Of a DNA stretch of 64,000 nucleotides, positions 42,486-51,070 are shown one piece after another. Location: NCBI RefSeq assembly GCF_003945545.1, contig NZ_CP029617.1:7715001-7779000 (forward strand). Reading direction: 5' to 3'. The position numbers and the translations under genes were made by a program. The first letter of the stretch is position 1, and the number at the start of each line of letters is the position of its first letter. Source of the DNA: Streptomyces sp. WAC 01529. Lineage in GTDB: Bacteria > Actinomycetota > Actinomycetes > Streptomycetales > Streptomycetaceae. Below the pieces are notes generated by a model. It ran no database searches, had not been told where the DNA came from, and saw only the letters and a program-made list of their open reading frames with translations.

Positions 42486-44837
42486 CTACCGGGGCGGTCG
42501 GCCGAGCGTGCGGGCCAGGTAGGGAGAGGTGTGGCTCTCCTCGGCGCGCGCCACCTCCGCCGGAGGGCCGCACGCCACGATCCGGCCGCCCTTGTCGCCG
42601 CCGCCGGGACCGAGGTCGATGACCCAGTCCGCGCCCGCCACCACCGCCATGTCGTGCTCGACGACGACCACCGAGTTCCCGGCGTCGACCAGTTCGTGCA
42701 GACGGTGGGTGAGGACCTCGACGTCGGCGGGGTGCAGACCGGTCGTCGGCTCGTCGAGGAGGTAGAGCGTATGACCGCGCCGGGCCCGCTGCAGCTCGCT
42801 CGCCAGCTTGATCCGCTGGGCCTCGCCGCCCGAAAGCTCCGTGGCCGGCTGCCCGAGCCGCAGATAGCCGAGCCCGACGTCGATGAGCGTGCGCAGACTG
42901 CGTACGACCGCCGGGGTCCGCGCGAAGAACTCCGCGGCCGACTCGACGGTGAGGTCGAGCACCTGGGCGATGTTCTTGCCCTGATACGTCACGTCGAGCG
43001 TCTCGGGGTTGTAGCGGGCCCCCGCGCAGTCCGGGCACGGCGCGTAGGTGCTCGGCAGGAAGAGCAGTTCGACGCTGACGAAACCCTCGCCCTGGCAGGT
43101 CTCGCACCGCCCGCCCGCCACGTTGAAGGAGAACCGGCCGACGCCGTAACCCCGCTCCTTCGCCGCGTCCGTGCCCGCGAAGACCTTGCGGACCACGTCG
43201 AAGAGGCCGGTGTACGTGGCGAGGTTCGAGCGCGGGGTGCGCCCGATCGGCTTCTGGTCGACGCGGACCAGGCGGCCGACCCCCGCCGACTCCTCGGTGA
43301 TCTCGCCCACGAGCGTCGACTTGCCCGAACCGGAGACGCCCGTGATGGCCGTGAAGACGCCGAGGGGCAGCTCGGCACTCACGCCACGCAGATTGTGCCG
43401 GGTGACCGGACCGACCTTCAACCAGCCCCGGGCCGTGCGCACTTCGCGCTCCGGAGCTGGCTCCCGGTCGAAGAGGAAACGGGCCGTGGCCGACTCCCGC
43501 ACACCCGCCAGCTCGGCCACCGGGCCGCTGTGCAGCACCCGCCCGCCGTGCTCACCGGCGTGCGGGCCGACATCGACGAGCCAGTCCGCGTGGCGCATGA
43601 CATCGAGGTGGTGCTCCACGACGAAGACGGAGTTGCCCGCCGCCTTGAGGCGGTCGAGAACCGTCAACAGGGCTTCCGTGTCCGCCGGGTGGAGCCCCGC
43701 CGACGGCTCGTCCAGGACGTACACCACACCGAACAGCCCCGAGCGCAGCTGCGTCGCGAGCCGCAGACGCTGAAGTTCGCCCGCGGAGAGGGTGGGTGTG
43801 GCGCGGTCGGGGCTGAGGTAGCCGAGCCCGAGTTCGGTGACGGTCGCGATGCGGGCCAGCAGATCCTCGGTGAGGACGCGCGCCGAGTCCGACGAACTCG
43901 CCCCGCTCTCAAGCACCTTGGCCAGTTCGGAGAGCGGGAGCGCGGCGAGTTCGGCGATCGTGCGGCCCGCGAACGTCACCGCGAGCGCCTCGGGCCGCAG
44001 CCTGCTCCCGTCGCACGCCGGGCAGGGCGCGCTCGCCAGGAACCGTTCGGCCTTGGCGCGCAGCGTCTGGCTCTTGGAGTCGGAGAAGGTCTTCATGACA
44101 TAGCGCCGGGCGCTCATGTACGTACCCTGGTAAGGGCGTTGGATCCGGCCCGCGTCGCGCACCGGGTGCACGGTCACCACCGGCTGCTCGTCCGTGAACA
44201 GGATCCACTCGCGGTCCGCCGCGTCCAGCTCGCGCCACGGACGGTCCACGTCGTAGCCGAGGGTGTCAAGCACGTCGCGGAGGTTCTTGCCCTGCCAGGC
44301 GCCGGGCCAGGCGGCGATCGCGCCCTCGCGGATGGAGAGCGAGGGATCGGGGACCAGCAGCTCCTCGCTCGTGCGGTGGACCCGGCCGAGGCCGTGGCAC
44401 TCGGGGCAGGCGCCTGCCGCGGTGTTCGGCGAGAAGGCGTCCGAGTCGAGCCGCTCGGCGCCCTCGGGGTAGCTGCCCGCGCGGGAGAAGAGCATCCGCA
44501 GGGAGTTGGACAGGGTGGTGACCGTGCCGACGGAGGAGCGCGAGGTCGGCGCCGAGCGGCGCTGCTGGAGCGAGACCGCGGGCGGCAGCCCCGTGATCTC
44601 CCCGACCTTCGGCGCGCCCACCTGGTGGATGAGGCGCCGGGCGTACGGCGCGACCGACTCGAAGTACCGCCGCTGGGCCTCGGCGTAGATCGTGCCGAAG
44701 GCGAGCGAGGACTTCCCGGAACCGGAGACGCCGGTGAAGACCGCGAGGACATCGCGCGGGATGTCCACGTCGACGCCCTGGAGATTGTGCTCCCGGGCGC
44801 CCCGGACGCGTACGAACGGATCATGGGGGCTGTGCAT
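42486..44837 (-). CDS. UvrA-like ABC ATPase (UvrA2/DrrC type)
   Basis: This 783-aa protein has two ABC ATPase halves, each with Walker A (GVSGSGKSS, GVSGSGKST), signature (LSAGELQRLRLA, LSGGEAQRIKLA) and Walker B (VLDEPSAGLHP, LLDEPTTGLHP), plus zinc modules (CPECHGLG, CPACDGS; CETCQGEG, CPDCAG). It is about 150-170 residues shorter than housekeeping UvrA, as expected for the class lacking an insert used in UvrB contact. DrrC, of this class, protects the daunorubicin producer. ATG 44837 gives the family start (FVRVRGAREHNLQGVDVDIP). Placement between the LysR gene and the Hpg genes makes a self-protection role possible, not proven. Confidence 0.9.
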   Translation of the reverse strand: MHSPHDPFVRVRGAREHNLQGVDVDIPRDVLAVFTGVSGSGKSSLAFGTIYAEAQRRYFESVAPYARRLIHQVGAPKVGEITGLPPAVSLQQRRSAPTSRSSVGTVTTLSNSLRMLFSRAGSYPEGAERLDSDAFSPNTAAGACPECHGLGRVHRTSEELLVPDPSLSIREGAIAAWPGAWQGKNLRDVLDTLGYDVDRPWRELDAADREWILFTDEQPVVTVHPVRDAGRIQRPYQGTYMSARRYVMKTFSDSKSQTLRAKAERFLASAPCPACDGSRLRPEALAVTFAGRTIAELAALPLSELAKVLESGASSSDSARVLTEDLLARIATVTELGLGYLSPDRATPTLSAGELQRLRLATQLRSGLFGVVYVLDEPSAGLHPADTEALLTVLDRLKAAGNSVFVVEHHLDVMRHADWLVDVGPHAGEHGGRVLHSGPVAELAGVRESATARFLFDREPAPEREVRTARGWLKVGPVTRHNLRGVSAELPLGVFTAITGVSGSGKSTLVGEITEESAGVGRLVRVDQKPIGRTPRSNLATYTGLFDVVRKVFAGTDAAKERGYGVGRFSFNVAGGRCETCQGEGFVSVELLFLPSTYAPCPDCAGARYNPETLDVTYQGKNIAQVLDLTVESAAEFFARTPAVVRSLRTLIDVGLGYLRLGQPATELSGGEAQRIKLASELQRARRGHTLYLLDEPTTGLHPADVEVLTHRLHELVDAGNSVVVVEHDMAVVAGADWVIDLGPGGGDKGGRIVACGPPAEVARAEESHTSPYLARTLGRPPR

Positions 44838-45028
44838 GGGCTGGCTCCGTACGCGGCTCGGGGACAAACCCCACGATTCTAGGCCGTGGGCCCGGGCGCG
44901 CGCCGGGCGGGCGCACCCGGCGCCGGACGGCGACCGCGCTCGTCGCTCGTAGGCACCGGGCATCAGGCATCCGGCACCAGCCATCCGGCACCGGGCCCAC
45001 CAGTTCTACCCCGTGCGGTCTCCGTCCG

Positions 45029-46207
45029 TCAGCGCAGCGGCAGAGGGTGGTGGACCGTACGCAGCTCCGCCGCGGCGGAGACGTCCGCGCAGCCCGCCAG
45101 GCCCAGGGCGTCGCGGAGTTCATCGGCGAGGAGTTCCAGGACGCGCCGCGCCCCCGCCTCCCCGCCCATGGCGAGGCCCCAGACCGGTGGGCGGCCGACC
45201 AGGACGCCGCGGGCGCCCAGGGCCAGCGCCCGCAGGATGTCCGTACCGCTGCGGATGCCGCTGTCCAGCAGGACCTCGCAGCGGCCGCCCAGGGCCGCTA
45301 CGATCCCCGGCAGCGCGTCCACGCTCGGGACCGCGCCGTCCAGCTGGCGGCCCCCGTGGTTGGAGACCACCACGGCGTCCACCCCGCACTCGGCGGCGCG
45401 CACCGCGTCCTCGGCCGCGAGCACGCCCTTGAGGACCAGCGGCAGCCGGGTCCGCTCCCGCAGCGCCGCCACCGACGACCACGTGAGGGCGGCGGAGAAG
45501 GCGGCACCGGTATGGGCGGCGAGCGCGGACGCGGGCCCGTCGGGGGCCCGGTGCGCGGCGGACGGGCCCGTGGCGAGGTGGGCGGCCCGCACATGGTCCG
45601 GCAGTGCGAACCGGTTGCGCATGTCCCGCAGCCGCCGCCCCATCCACGGCACGTCGACGGTCAGCACGATCGCCTCCACGCCGGCGTCCTCGGCCCTGCG
45701 GACCAGGTCGAAGGCGTGGCCGCTCGCCCGCAGCCAGTACAGCTGGAACCACACGGCCGCGCCGGTCGCCGTGAGCCGCTCGACCGGGACGCTGCTGAGG
45801 CAACCGGCGGTGAACGGCACCCCCGCCGCGTGCGCCGCCCGGGCGGCGGCCAGTTCGCCCTCGGGGTGCACGAGCCGCTGGTAGGCGACCGGCGCGACCG
45901 CCAGGGGCAGCCGGGCCGGACGCCCGAGGAGGGTGGTCTCCGCCGTGCACCGCGACACGTCCCGCAGGACGCGCGGGACGACGAAGACGCGGTCCAAGGC
46001 GGCGCGGTTGGCGTCGAGCGTGGTCTCGGCGCCGCTGCCCCCGGAGACGAAGTCCCGCACGTCGGCGGGGAGTACCGCGGCCGCGGCGCGCTCCACGTCG
46101 GCGAGGCACAGGGCGTCGGCCGGGGTGCGGACGGGGGCCGGGCACGGAACGGGGTCCGGGACCGTGTCCGGGACCCGCGCCACCCCGTCAGCGCTGGTGG
46201 AACCCAC
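45029..46207 (-). CDS. hmo: 4-hydroxymandelate oxidase (Hmo), FMN-dependent
   Basis: This 392-aa enzyme of the alpha-hydroxy-acid oxidase family converts 4-hydroxymandelate to 4-hydroxyphenylglyoxylate, step two of Hpg synthesis. It has DVRDFVSGGSGAETTLDAN near the start, WFQLYWLRASG, IVLTVDVPWMGRRLRDMRN, the substrate Lys in LVLKGVLAAEDA, the active-site VVSNHGGRQLDGA, and phosphate binding LLDSGIRSGTD and GRPPVWGLAMGG. The GTG start at 46207 lies inside the 3' end of hmaS, giving a 20-base overlap. A second in-frame GTG at 46183 is possible. A separate, degenerate Hmo-like domain is fused to HpgT at 48748, so this gene probably supplies the activity. Confidence 0.92.
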   Translation of the reverse strand: MGSTSADGVARVPDTVPDPVPCPAPVRTPADALCLADVERAAAAVLPADVRDFVSGGSGAETTLDANRAALDRVFVVPRVLRDVSRCTAETTLLGRPARLPLAVAPVAYQRLVHPEGELAAARAAHAAGVPFTAGCLSSVPVERLTATGAAVWFQLYWLRASGHAFDLVRRAEDAGVEAIVLTVDVPWMGRRLRDMRNRFALPDHVRAAHLATGPSAAHRAPDGPASALAAHTGAAFSAALTWSSVAALRERTRLPLVLKGVLAAEDAVRAAECGVDAVVVSNHGGRQLDGAVPSVDALPGIVAALGGRCEVLLDSGIRSGTDILRALALGARGVLVGRPPVWGLAMGGEAGARRVLELLADELRDALGLAGCADVSAAAELRTVHHPLPLR

Positions 46208-47306
46208 GCTGCTTCGTCCGCTCCAGCTCCACCGCTTCGTAGAGCGCCTTGATGTTCGCGCTGCCGAAGGTCTCGGCGCCCTGGCGCTCGATGATCTCGA
46301 AGAACAGCGTGCCCCGCGGATGGGCCGAGGCCGTGAAGATCTGGAAGAGCTGACCGTCGTGGTCCTCCGCCGCCAGCACGTTCGTCGCCCGCAGATCCTC
46401 GAGCCGCTCGGCGCTCAGCGAGACGCGCCGGCCCAGCAGGTCGTAGTACGACGACGGCGTGCGCAGGAAGCCGACGCCCCGCCCGGACAGGGCCCGCACC
46501 GACTCCACCGCGTCGGCCGCGGAGAACGCCAGGTGCTGGACGCCCGCGCCCTGGTGACTCTTGAGGAACTCGTCGATCTGCCCGCTCGCGGCGGACGTGT
46601 CCGGCTCGATGAGCGTCAGCGTCACCGTGCCCGACGGGCTCTGCACCGCCGTTGACTCCATCGCCTGGGCGCCGACCGTGATGCGCTCCTGGAAGATGTC
46701 CCGGAAACCGAGGGCGTCGCGGTAGTAGTCGACCATCGGAGCGAGATCGCCCGCTTGCAGGCACACCGCGATGTGGTCCAGCTCCAGCAGACCGGCGTCG
46801 GCGGCCGGTTCGCCGCCCGTGGCCGGGGCGGGGACGTAGCCGACCGGAAGGCCCGGGCCCTCCCCGGGAGCGCGCCGCACGAGTGTGTGGACGACGTCCC
46901 CGAAGCCGCACAGCGCCGCGGTGACCGCGGGGCCGTCGCCGGAGTGCCGTTCCGGGGACCGGTGCGCCAGGGCGCCGCGCGCGAGCGCCGCGTGGAAGGC
47001 CGCCTCCGGATCGGCGGTGCGCAGGGCGATGTCGGCGACACCGTCACCGTGGGCCGCCACATACGCCGACCCGGGGTGCTGGTCCGACGTCGCCTGCGTG
47101 AGGACGAGAGTGATCTGCCCCTGGCGGAGCGCGACGCCGCGTTGCTCCGCGGACGTGCTCGTGCCGACCACGGTGAAGGAGTACCCGTCGACCCAGGAGG
47201 CCGTCGCCCGCTCCAGGTCTTCGACGTACATCTCGACGTAGTCGATCGACAGGTCCGCCAGCGGATTCCCGGCGCTCTCACTCGGAGGTTTTGCTATTTC
47301 GCTCAT
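46188..47306 (-). CDS. hmaS: 4-hydroxymandelate synthase (HmaS)
   Basis: This 372-aa iron dioxygenase of the HPPD fold converts 4-hydroxyphenylpyruvate to L-4-hydroxymandelate, the first committed step to Hpg. The two glyoxalase-like halves are clear. The expected Fe(II) ligands are His178 (LELDHIAVC), His258 (VQHLAFS) and Glu337 (LFFEIIER). It is called HmaS rather than HPPD because the set of Hpg genes around it leaves no doubt on pathway, and the spacing of ligands fits. It is divergent from the prephenate dehydrogenase gene across 170 bases and coupled to hmo downstream. Confidence 0.92.
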   Translation of the reverse strand: MSEIAKPPSESAGNPLADLSIDYVEMYVEDLERATASWVDGYSFTVVGTSTSAEQRGVALRQGQITLVLTQATSDQHPGSAYVAAHGDGVADIALRTADPEAAFHAALARGALAHRSPERHSGDGPAVTAALCGFGDVVHTLVRRAPGEGPGLPVGYVPAPATGGEPAADAGLLELDHIAVCLQAGDLAPMVDYYRDALGFRDIFQERITVGAQAMESTAVQSPSGTVTLTLIEPDTSAASGQIDEFLKSHQGAGVQHLAFSAADAVESVRALSGRGVGFLRTPSSYYDLLGRRVSLSAERLEDLRATNVLAAEDHDGQLFQIFTASAHPRGTLFFEIIERQGAETFGSANIKALYEAVELERTKQRGFHQR

Positions 47307-47476
47307 GAATGTCTCCAGATCCGGAGAGAAATGAGTTTCCGGGGGACTCTACGAGCCCGCTCTCTCGTCTGGCTACAAACGAAATGGACGGCCGTCTTTG
47401 CCGATTCGAACCGTCCAGAATAAAGTGAGCGGCCTTTCGGTTAATGGTCGTTGGCCTTTCGAACGGGTGATGTTCA
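47307..47476. promoter_or_regulatory. Divergent promoter region between hmaS and prephenate dehydrogenase
   Basis: This 170-base region must hold promoters for both Hpg transcripts. It is AT-richer than its flanks. A perfect 7-bp inverted pair, TGGACGG (47385-47391) and CCGTCCA (47411-47417), contains the half-site letters of the StrR-type operator found elsewhere here, but in the opposite orientation. A GACGGCCGTC palindrome overlaps it at 47387-47396. Either could bind a regulator. Confidence 0.5.
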
Positions 47477-47479
47477 GTG

Positions 47480-48622
47480 ATGCGCACCATGACCGTCATC
47501 GGCACGGGTCTGATCGGCACGTCGGTCGCGCTCGCCGTGAGCAGGCGGGGTGTAAGGGTGTACCTGACCGACCGGGACCCCGCCGCCGCGCGGACGGCCG
47601 CCGCGCTCGGCGCCGGCCTCGCGCGAGCCCCGGGGGAGACCGTCGATCTGGCCGTGATCGCCGTCCCGCCCAGCCAGGTGGGCGCCGTCCTCACCGAGGC
47701 GCAGGAGCGGGGCCTCGCCCGGACCTACACCGACGTGGCGAGCGTGAAGGCCGGGCCCGAACAGGCGGTGCTGCGCGGCGCCCCCGACCCGGCCCGGTAC
47801 ATCGGCGGCCACCCGCTGGCGGGGCGGGAACGCTCGGGTCCGCTGGCCGCCCGCGCCGAGCTGTTCCGGGACCGCAACTGGGTGCTCACGCCGTCCCGGC
47901 TCGCCTCGGACGACGCCTTCGAACGGGCCCTGGAACTGGTCGCCCTGTGCGAGGCCGTCCCCGTCGTGATGCGCAGTCAGGACCACGACGCCGCCGTGGC
48001 CGTCACCTCCCACATGCCGCATCTGATGGCAAGCCTGATCGCGGCCCGGCTGCGGGAGGGCCCCGAAGGCCTCTCCCGCGTCGCGGGGCAGGGGCTGCGC
48101 GACGCCACCCGGATCGCCGGCGGCGACTCCCGGCTGTGGGGCGACATCCTCCAGGCCAACGCCCCGGCCATCGCGGGCGTCCTGAAGGACCTGCACACCG
48201 ATCTGTCCCGGCTCGTCCCCGCGCTCGACGCGCTGGCCCGGCCCGGCGGCGCGGATCGCGACCACGGCATGCGGGCCCTGGTGGACCTGCTCGACCGGGG
48301 CATCTCGGGCCTCGCCGAGATCCCCGGGCCCGGGGACGGTGAGAGCCGGGGGGTAAGGGTGGCCGTCGCGGAGCGCCCCGGGGAGCTGGCGCGGCTCCTC
48401 GCCGCCGTCGCGGAGCTGGGCGTCACCGCGGAGGACGCCGCCGTCGAGACGGCCGTCGCGGGCGCGGGCCTCACCGTGCGGTTCGCGGTCGCGGCCCGCA
48501 CGGCCGACAAGCTGGCGGACGTGCTCGGCGCCGAGGGCTGGGACGTCGTAGGGGACCCGGCACGTCCAAGTGCGCGAAACGAACGGTTGGACGATGTTGT
48601 TGGACCGTCAGGATTCGTGTGA
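47480..48622 (+). CDS. Prephenate dehydrogenase
   Basis: This 380-aa NAD(P)-dependent enzyme oxidises prephenate to 4-hydroxyphenylpyruvate, the substrate of HmaS. It has an N-terminal Rossmann motif (VIGTGLIGTSVALAVSRRG), the active-site segment IGGHPLAGRERSG, a helical dimerisation domain (SHMPHLMASLIAARL, DATRIAGGDSRLW) and a C-terminal ACT-like domain (about residues 285-365, RVAVAERPGELARLLAAVAELG). A GTG three bases earlier is an alternative start. Cluster-borne copies of this gene raise the supply of Hpg precursor. A StrR-type operator lies inside its last 20 codons. Confidence 0.92.
   Translation: MRTMTVIGTGLIGTSVALAVSRRGVRVYLTDRDPAAARTAAALGAGLARAPGETVDLAVIAVPPSQVGAVLTEAQERGLARTYTDVASVKAGPEQAVLRGAPDPARYIGGHPLAGRERSGPLAARAELFRDRNWVLTPSRLASDDAFERALELVALCEAVPVVMRSQDHDAAVAVTSHMPHLMASLIAARLREGPEGLSRVAGQGLRDATRIAGGDSRLWGDILQANAPAIAGVLKDLHTDLSRLVPALDALARPGGADRDHGMRALVDLLDRGISGLAEIPGPGDGESRGVRVAVAERPGELARLLAAVAELGVTAEDAAVETAVAGAGLTVRFAVAARTADKLADVLGAEGWDVVGDPARPSARNERLDDVVGPSGFV
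48564..48592. promoter_or_regulatory. StrR/Bbr-type operator (GTCCAA-N17-TTGGAC) before the Hpg/Dpg operon
   Basis: GTCCAA at 48564-48569 and TTGGAC at 48587-48592 form a perfect 6-bp palindrome with a 17-base spacer. This is the pattern I recall for balhimycin Bbr (GTCCAR-N17-TTGGAC). It shares GTCCAAGTGCGC and CGGTTGGACG with the site at 59267. It lies within the 3' coding end of prephenate dehydrogenase, about 155 bases before the Hmo-HpgT start, where it could drive hmo-hpgT-dpgABC. Confidence 0.8.
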
Positions 48623-48652
48623 CTCTGAGCGCCGACTGTCGAATTCTCACAA

Positions 48653-48700
48653 ACCACTGAACCACTGAACCACTGAACCACTGAACGGCTGAACCGCTGA
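48653..48700 (+). repeat. 8-bp tandem repeat (ACCACTGA) in the leader of the Hmo-HpgT gene
   Basis: Four exact copies of ACCACTGA at 48653-48684 are followed by two variants (ACGGCTGA, ACCGCTGA). The array sits between the StrR-type operator and the start codon at 48748, so changes in copy number would change promoter or leader spacing by 8 bases each. Confidence 0.85.
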
Positions 48701-48747
48701 ACCGCCACCGCAGAAGTGCCGAACCGTCGAACGCCTGGGGGAAATCC

Positions 48748-51024
48748 ATGGCGGAACAGATCGCCGATGATTGTGTGCCGGGCAATTCCACCGAGGATCG
48801 CGCGGTCGTCGCCAACCGCGGCGCCTTCGACCGCATCGGCCTGCGCCAGGGCGGGCAGTCCGACGCCGTCTCGCCCGAGACGACCGTGAAGGTCCTCGAC
48901 CGGAGCTGGTCGGCGCCGCTGGTCGTCGGCCCGCTCGACGCCCCGGCACGCCCCGGCGGCGAACTCGCCGTCATCCGGGCAGCCGCGGCGGCCGGGCTCC
49001 CGGCCGTGGTGAGCGCCTTCGCCGAGCGGACCTTCGCCGAACTCGCCTCGGCCGCCGACATCCCCCTGTGGCTGCGGACTTTCGCGTTCCAGGGCCGGGG
49101 GACGGCACGGCGCATCGCCGGGCGCGCCGAGGACACCGGGTTCGGCGCGCTGCTCCTCGCACTCGGCGACCGCGACGACGTCCGTGCCCGGCGCGTCGCC
49201 GCCCCCGCCGAACTGGGCACCGGCGCGCGCGGCCCCTTCGACGACGTACGTACCCTGCTGCGCGCCCGCGCCGACTGGTCCGACGTGGCGTGGCTGCGTT
49301 CGGTCACCGCGCTGCCGCTGCTGGTCGCGGGCATCGGCAGCGCGACCGAGGCGCGGCGCGCCATCGACACGGGCGCCGACGGGATCGTGGTCACCGCCCT
49401 CGACGCGCTCCCCGAGATCGCCGAGACCGTGGCGGGCCGCTGTCCCGTCCTGCTGAGCGGCGGTGTCCGCCGGGGCGCGGACATCCTGGCGTCGCTCGCC
49501 GCGGGCGCCGACGCCGTCGTCGCGGGCCGCCCGGTCCTCGACGGGCTGCGGGCGGGCGGGCGCGCGGGCGTGACGGAAGCGCTGGCCGGCCTCGTCAGGG
49601 AACTGGGCGCCGCGATGACGTTCACGGGCGCCGCCACCGTCACGGACATCGGGCCCGACGCGATCCGCACCGCTCCCCGCCCCGCCGCCGAAGCGGCGCC
49701 GATCCGGGCCGCGCAGCCGCTGCGGAAGGCCGAGCTGCACGCCAGCGTCTGCGACCCGGTCCTGGACACGATGACGTTCCTCAACGAGATCACCTCCCGC
49801 TACCCGGAGGCGATCTCCTTCGCGCCGGGCCGCCCCTACGACGGCTTCTTCGACAGCGAGCAGATCTTCACACACCTGCGCCGGTACCTGAACCACCTGG
49901 AGGAGCAGGGGAGTTCATCCCAGCAGGTGCGTACGGCCATGTACCAGTACGGTCCCACCGCGGGCCAGATCCGGGAGATCATCGCCGACTCGCTGCGCGC
50001 CGACGAGAACATCGACGTACCGGCCGAGTCCATCGTGGTGACCGTAGGCGCGCAGGAGGCGATGCTCCTCGTGCTGCGCGCCCTCATCACCGGACCCGAC
50101 GACGTCCTCCTCGTCTCCAGCCCCTGCTACGTGGGGATCACCGGCGCGGCCCGGCTCCTGGACGTCGCCGTCACCGCCGTCGAGGAACGCGAGGACGGGA
50201 TCTCCTGCGCCGACCTGGAAGCCGCGATCAGGAACGAGCGGGCCCGCGGGCGCAGTCCCCGCGCCTTCTACGTCGTACCCGACCACTCCAACCCGTCCGG
50301 CACCACGATGGGTCCGCGGGCCCGCGCCGAACTCCTCGCGCTCGCCGCCCGGCACGGCATCCTCGTACTGGAGGACAGCCCTTACCGACTGGTGAGCCCC
50401 GGACGGCCGCTGCCCACGCTGAAGTCCCTGGACCGCGCGCACAGCGTGGTGCACCTGGGCTCGTTCTCCAAGACGGTCTTCCCCGGCGCCCGGGTGGGCT
50501 TCGTCATCGCCGACCAGCCCGTCCTGGACGACGCGGGCCGCACCGGACTGCTCGCGGACGAACTCGCGAAGATCAAGAGCATGGTGACGGTCAACACCTC
50601 TTCGCTCAGCCAGGGCGCCGTGGCGGGCGCCCTCCTCGCGGCCGACGGGAAGGTCTCGGAGCTGAACACCGCGGCCGCCGCCTACTACGGCGACGCCATG
50701 CGGGCCACGCTCAGGGAGCTCGACCGCCACCTGCCGGCCGACCGGCGCGAGGCCCTCGGCGTGCGCTGGAACGAACCGACCGGCGGCTTCTTCCTCACCC
50801 TGCGCGTGCCGTTCCGCGCCGACAACACCGCGCTGATCCGCTCGGCTCAGGACTTCGGCGTCATCTGGACGCCCATGTCGTACTTCCATCCCGGGGGCGG
50901 CGGAACGCATGGAATCCGCCTCTCCACCAGCTATCTGACGCCCACCCAGATCGAGGAGGGCGCCGCGAGGCTCGCCCGCTTCATCGAGGCGTGGAGCGCG
51001 ACACCAGAAGGGACGGCACCGTGA
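48748..51024 (+). CDS. Fusion of a degenerate Hmo-like domain with 4-hydroxyphenylglycine aminotransferase (HpgT)
   Basis: This 758-aa protein has an N-terminal FMN-oxidase-like barrel (residues 1 to about 320) and a C-terminal PLP aminotransferase (about 335-758). The barrel keeps LVVGPLDAPARPGGELAVIRAA, LWLRTFAFQGRG and LLSGGVRRGADIL, but has lost the catalytic SNHGGRQ motif (the matching place reads VVTALDALPEIAE) and is shortened in the middle. The aminotransferase has SFAPGRPYDGFF, MYQYGPTAGQ, PDHSNPSG and the PLP lysine Lys575 in GSFSKTVFPG. The C-terminal part would convert 4-hydroxyphenylglyoxylate to L-Hpg and can also form Dpg. The N-terminal part may serve as scaffold. Translation starts at ATG 48748 after GGGGGA. 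Confidence 0.9.
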   Translation: MAEQIADDCVPGNSTEDRAVVANRGAFDRIGLRQGGQSDAVSPETTVKVLDRSWSAPLVVGPLDAPARPGGELAVIRAAAAAGLPAVVSAFAERTFAELASAADIPLWLRTFAFQGRGTARRIAGRAEDTGFGALLLALGDRDDVRARRVAAPAELGTGARGPFDDVRTLLRARADWSDVAWLRSVTALPLLVAGIGSATEARRAIDTGADGIVVTALDALPEIAETVAGRCPVLLSGGVRRGADILASLAAGADAVVAGRPVLDGLRAGGRAGVTEALAGLVRELGAAMTFTGAATVTDIGPDAIRTAPRPAAEAAPIRAAQPLRKAELHASVCDPVLDTMTFLNEITSRYPEAISFAPGRPYDGFFDSEQIFTHLRRYLNHLEEQGSSSQQVRTAMYQYGPTAGQIREIIADSLRADENIDVPAESIVVTVGAQEAMLLVLRALITGPDDVLLVSSPCYVGITGAARLLDVAVTAVEEREDGISCADLEAAIRNERARGRSPRAFYVVPDHSNPSGTTMGPRARAELLALAARHGILVLEDSPYRLVSPGRPLPTLKSLDRAHSVVHLGSFSKTVFPGARVGFVIADQPVLDDAGRTGLLADELAKIKSMVTVNTSSLSQGAVAGALLAADGKVSELNTAAAAYYGDAMRATLRELDRHLPADRREALGVRWNEPTGGFFLTLRVPFRADNTALIRSAQDFGVIWTPMSYFHPGGGGTHGIRLSTSYLTPTQIEEGAARLARFIEAWSATPEGTAP

Positions 51025-51070
51025 CCGGCACCAACGCCATGCGTGAACCGCGCCGCAGCAAGCCACGAAT

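Noticed and set aside
47385..47417. Inverted pair TGGACGG/CCGTCCA in the hmaS-prephenate dehydrogenase gap as a third StrR-type operator
   Set aside because: The half-sites point the opposite way (TGGAC...GTCCA) and the spacing differs, so it does not match the other two sites. It is kept only as an unassigned palindrome.
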